The notes beneath the pieces were generated by a model. That model had not been told where the DNA came from. It searched no databases and saw nothing but the letters and a program-made list of their open reading frames with translations. A DNA stretch of 5,739 nt. Origin: an uncultured Eubacteriales bacterium. GTDB lineage: Bacteria; Bacillota; Clostridia; Monoglobales; Monoglobaceae. This document shows, in pieces, positions 5,650 to 5,739 of this stretch. Every line of letters begins with the position of its first letter. The first letter of the stretch is position 1. Made by a program: the position numbers and the translations under genes. The DNA lies in contig UQOT01000104.1 in the NCBI GenBank assembly GCA_900542675.1, positions 1-5,739 of the forward strand, written 5' to 3'.

Positions 5650-5739
5650 AAATATTTACAAATCATCGCCAGACCCTGTTAGCGTATTCATATGAAAGGC
5701 ATTACATACATCACGGACAAAAGTTGTTGCCTGCCGTCA
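5650..5739. other. Right-edge intergenic or gene-end segment with no supported gene
   Basis: On the plus strand ATG 5692 opens a 16-codon frame running to the edge (MKGITYITDKSCCLPS), but no ribosome binding site precedes it. On the minus strand one frame is open from the edge to a TGA at 5690-5688, and another runs from a TGA at the very edge to TAA at 5658-5656. Each is too short to judge. The minus-oriented U-tract of the nearby hairpin would fit a convergent gene ending here. Confidence 0.3.

Noticed and set aside
5590..5739. Insertion-sequence end or attachment site at the right edge
   Set aside because: The two inverted repeats are unrelated in sequence; no target duplication, transposase piece or tRNA end is visible.

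Overview
The window looks like chromosomal DNA from a Gram-positive Clostridia-type bacterium (Bacillota). The evidence is AGGAGG-like ribosome binding sites, a long ZapA with a coiled coil and tail, a long clostridial form of the U32 family, moderate-GC genes separated by very AT-rich spacers, and a sigma-A-type promoter. The species cannot be named from the sequence alone.

Layout. Positions 3652 down to 1 hold a tight minus-strand gene series read leftwards: a Nudix ADP-ribose pyrophosphatase (3652-3116), a ZapA-family division protein (3093-2530), a two-part U32 family protein of the RNA-hydroxylase type (2524-383), and a Maf nucleotide pyrophosphatase (386-1, cut by the window edge). The gaps are 22 nt, 5 nt and a 4-nt ATGA overlap, so this is almost certainly one transcription unit that may continue past the left edge. 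Positions 3653-3904 are an AT-rich divergent promoter region. Positions 3905-5581 hold a plus-strand cytosolic PAS / degenerate GGDEF / EAL protein with its own clear promoter (TTGCAA-17-TATAAT). A GC-rich hairpin (5590-5618) follows its stop. The last 120 bases hold a small second hairpin and no gene that can be supported.

How the genes fit together. The minus-strand operon mixes nucleotide house-cleaning (Nudix, Maf), assembly of the division ring (ZapA) and probable RNA modification (U32). This is a housekeeping growth and division cluster rather than a pathway. The divergent EAL protein keeps every residue expected for c-di-GMP hydrolysis but has lost the cyclase signature, so it is probably a PAS-controlled c-di-GMP phosphodiesterase.

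No mobile element, CRISPR array, rRNA or tRNA was seen, and I found no strong candidate for a new biological system. The points most worth checking are the start of the EAL gene (a TTG start beside a T7 run, with an ATG in another frame), the second cysteine cluster in the U32 protein, the coupling of U32 to Maf, and a 3' hairpin whose U-tract lies on the opposite strand.
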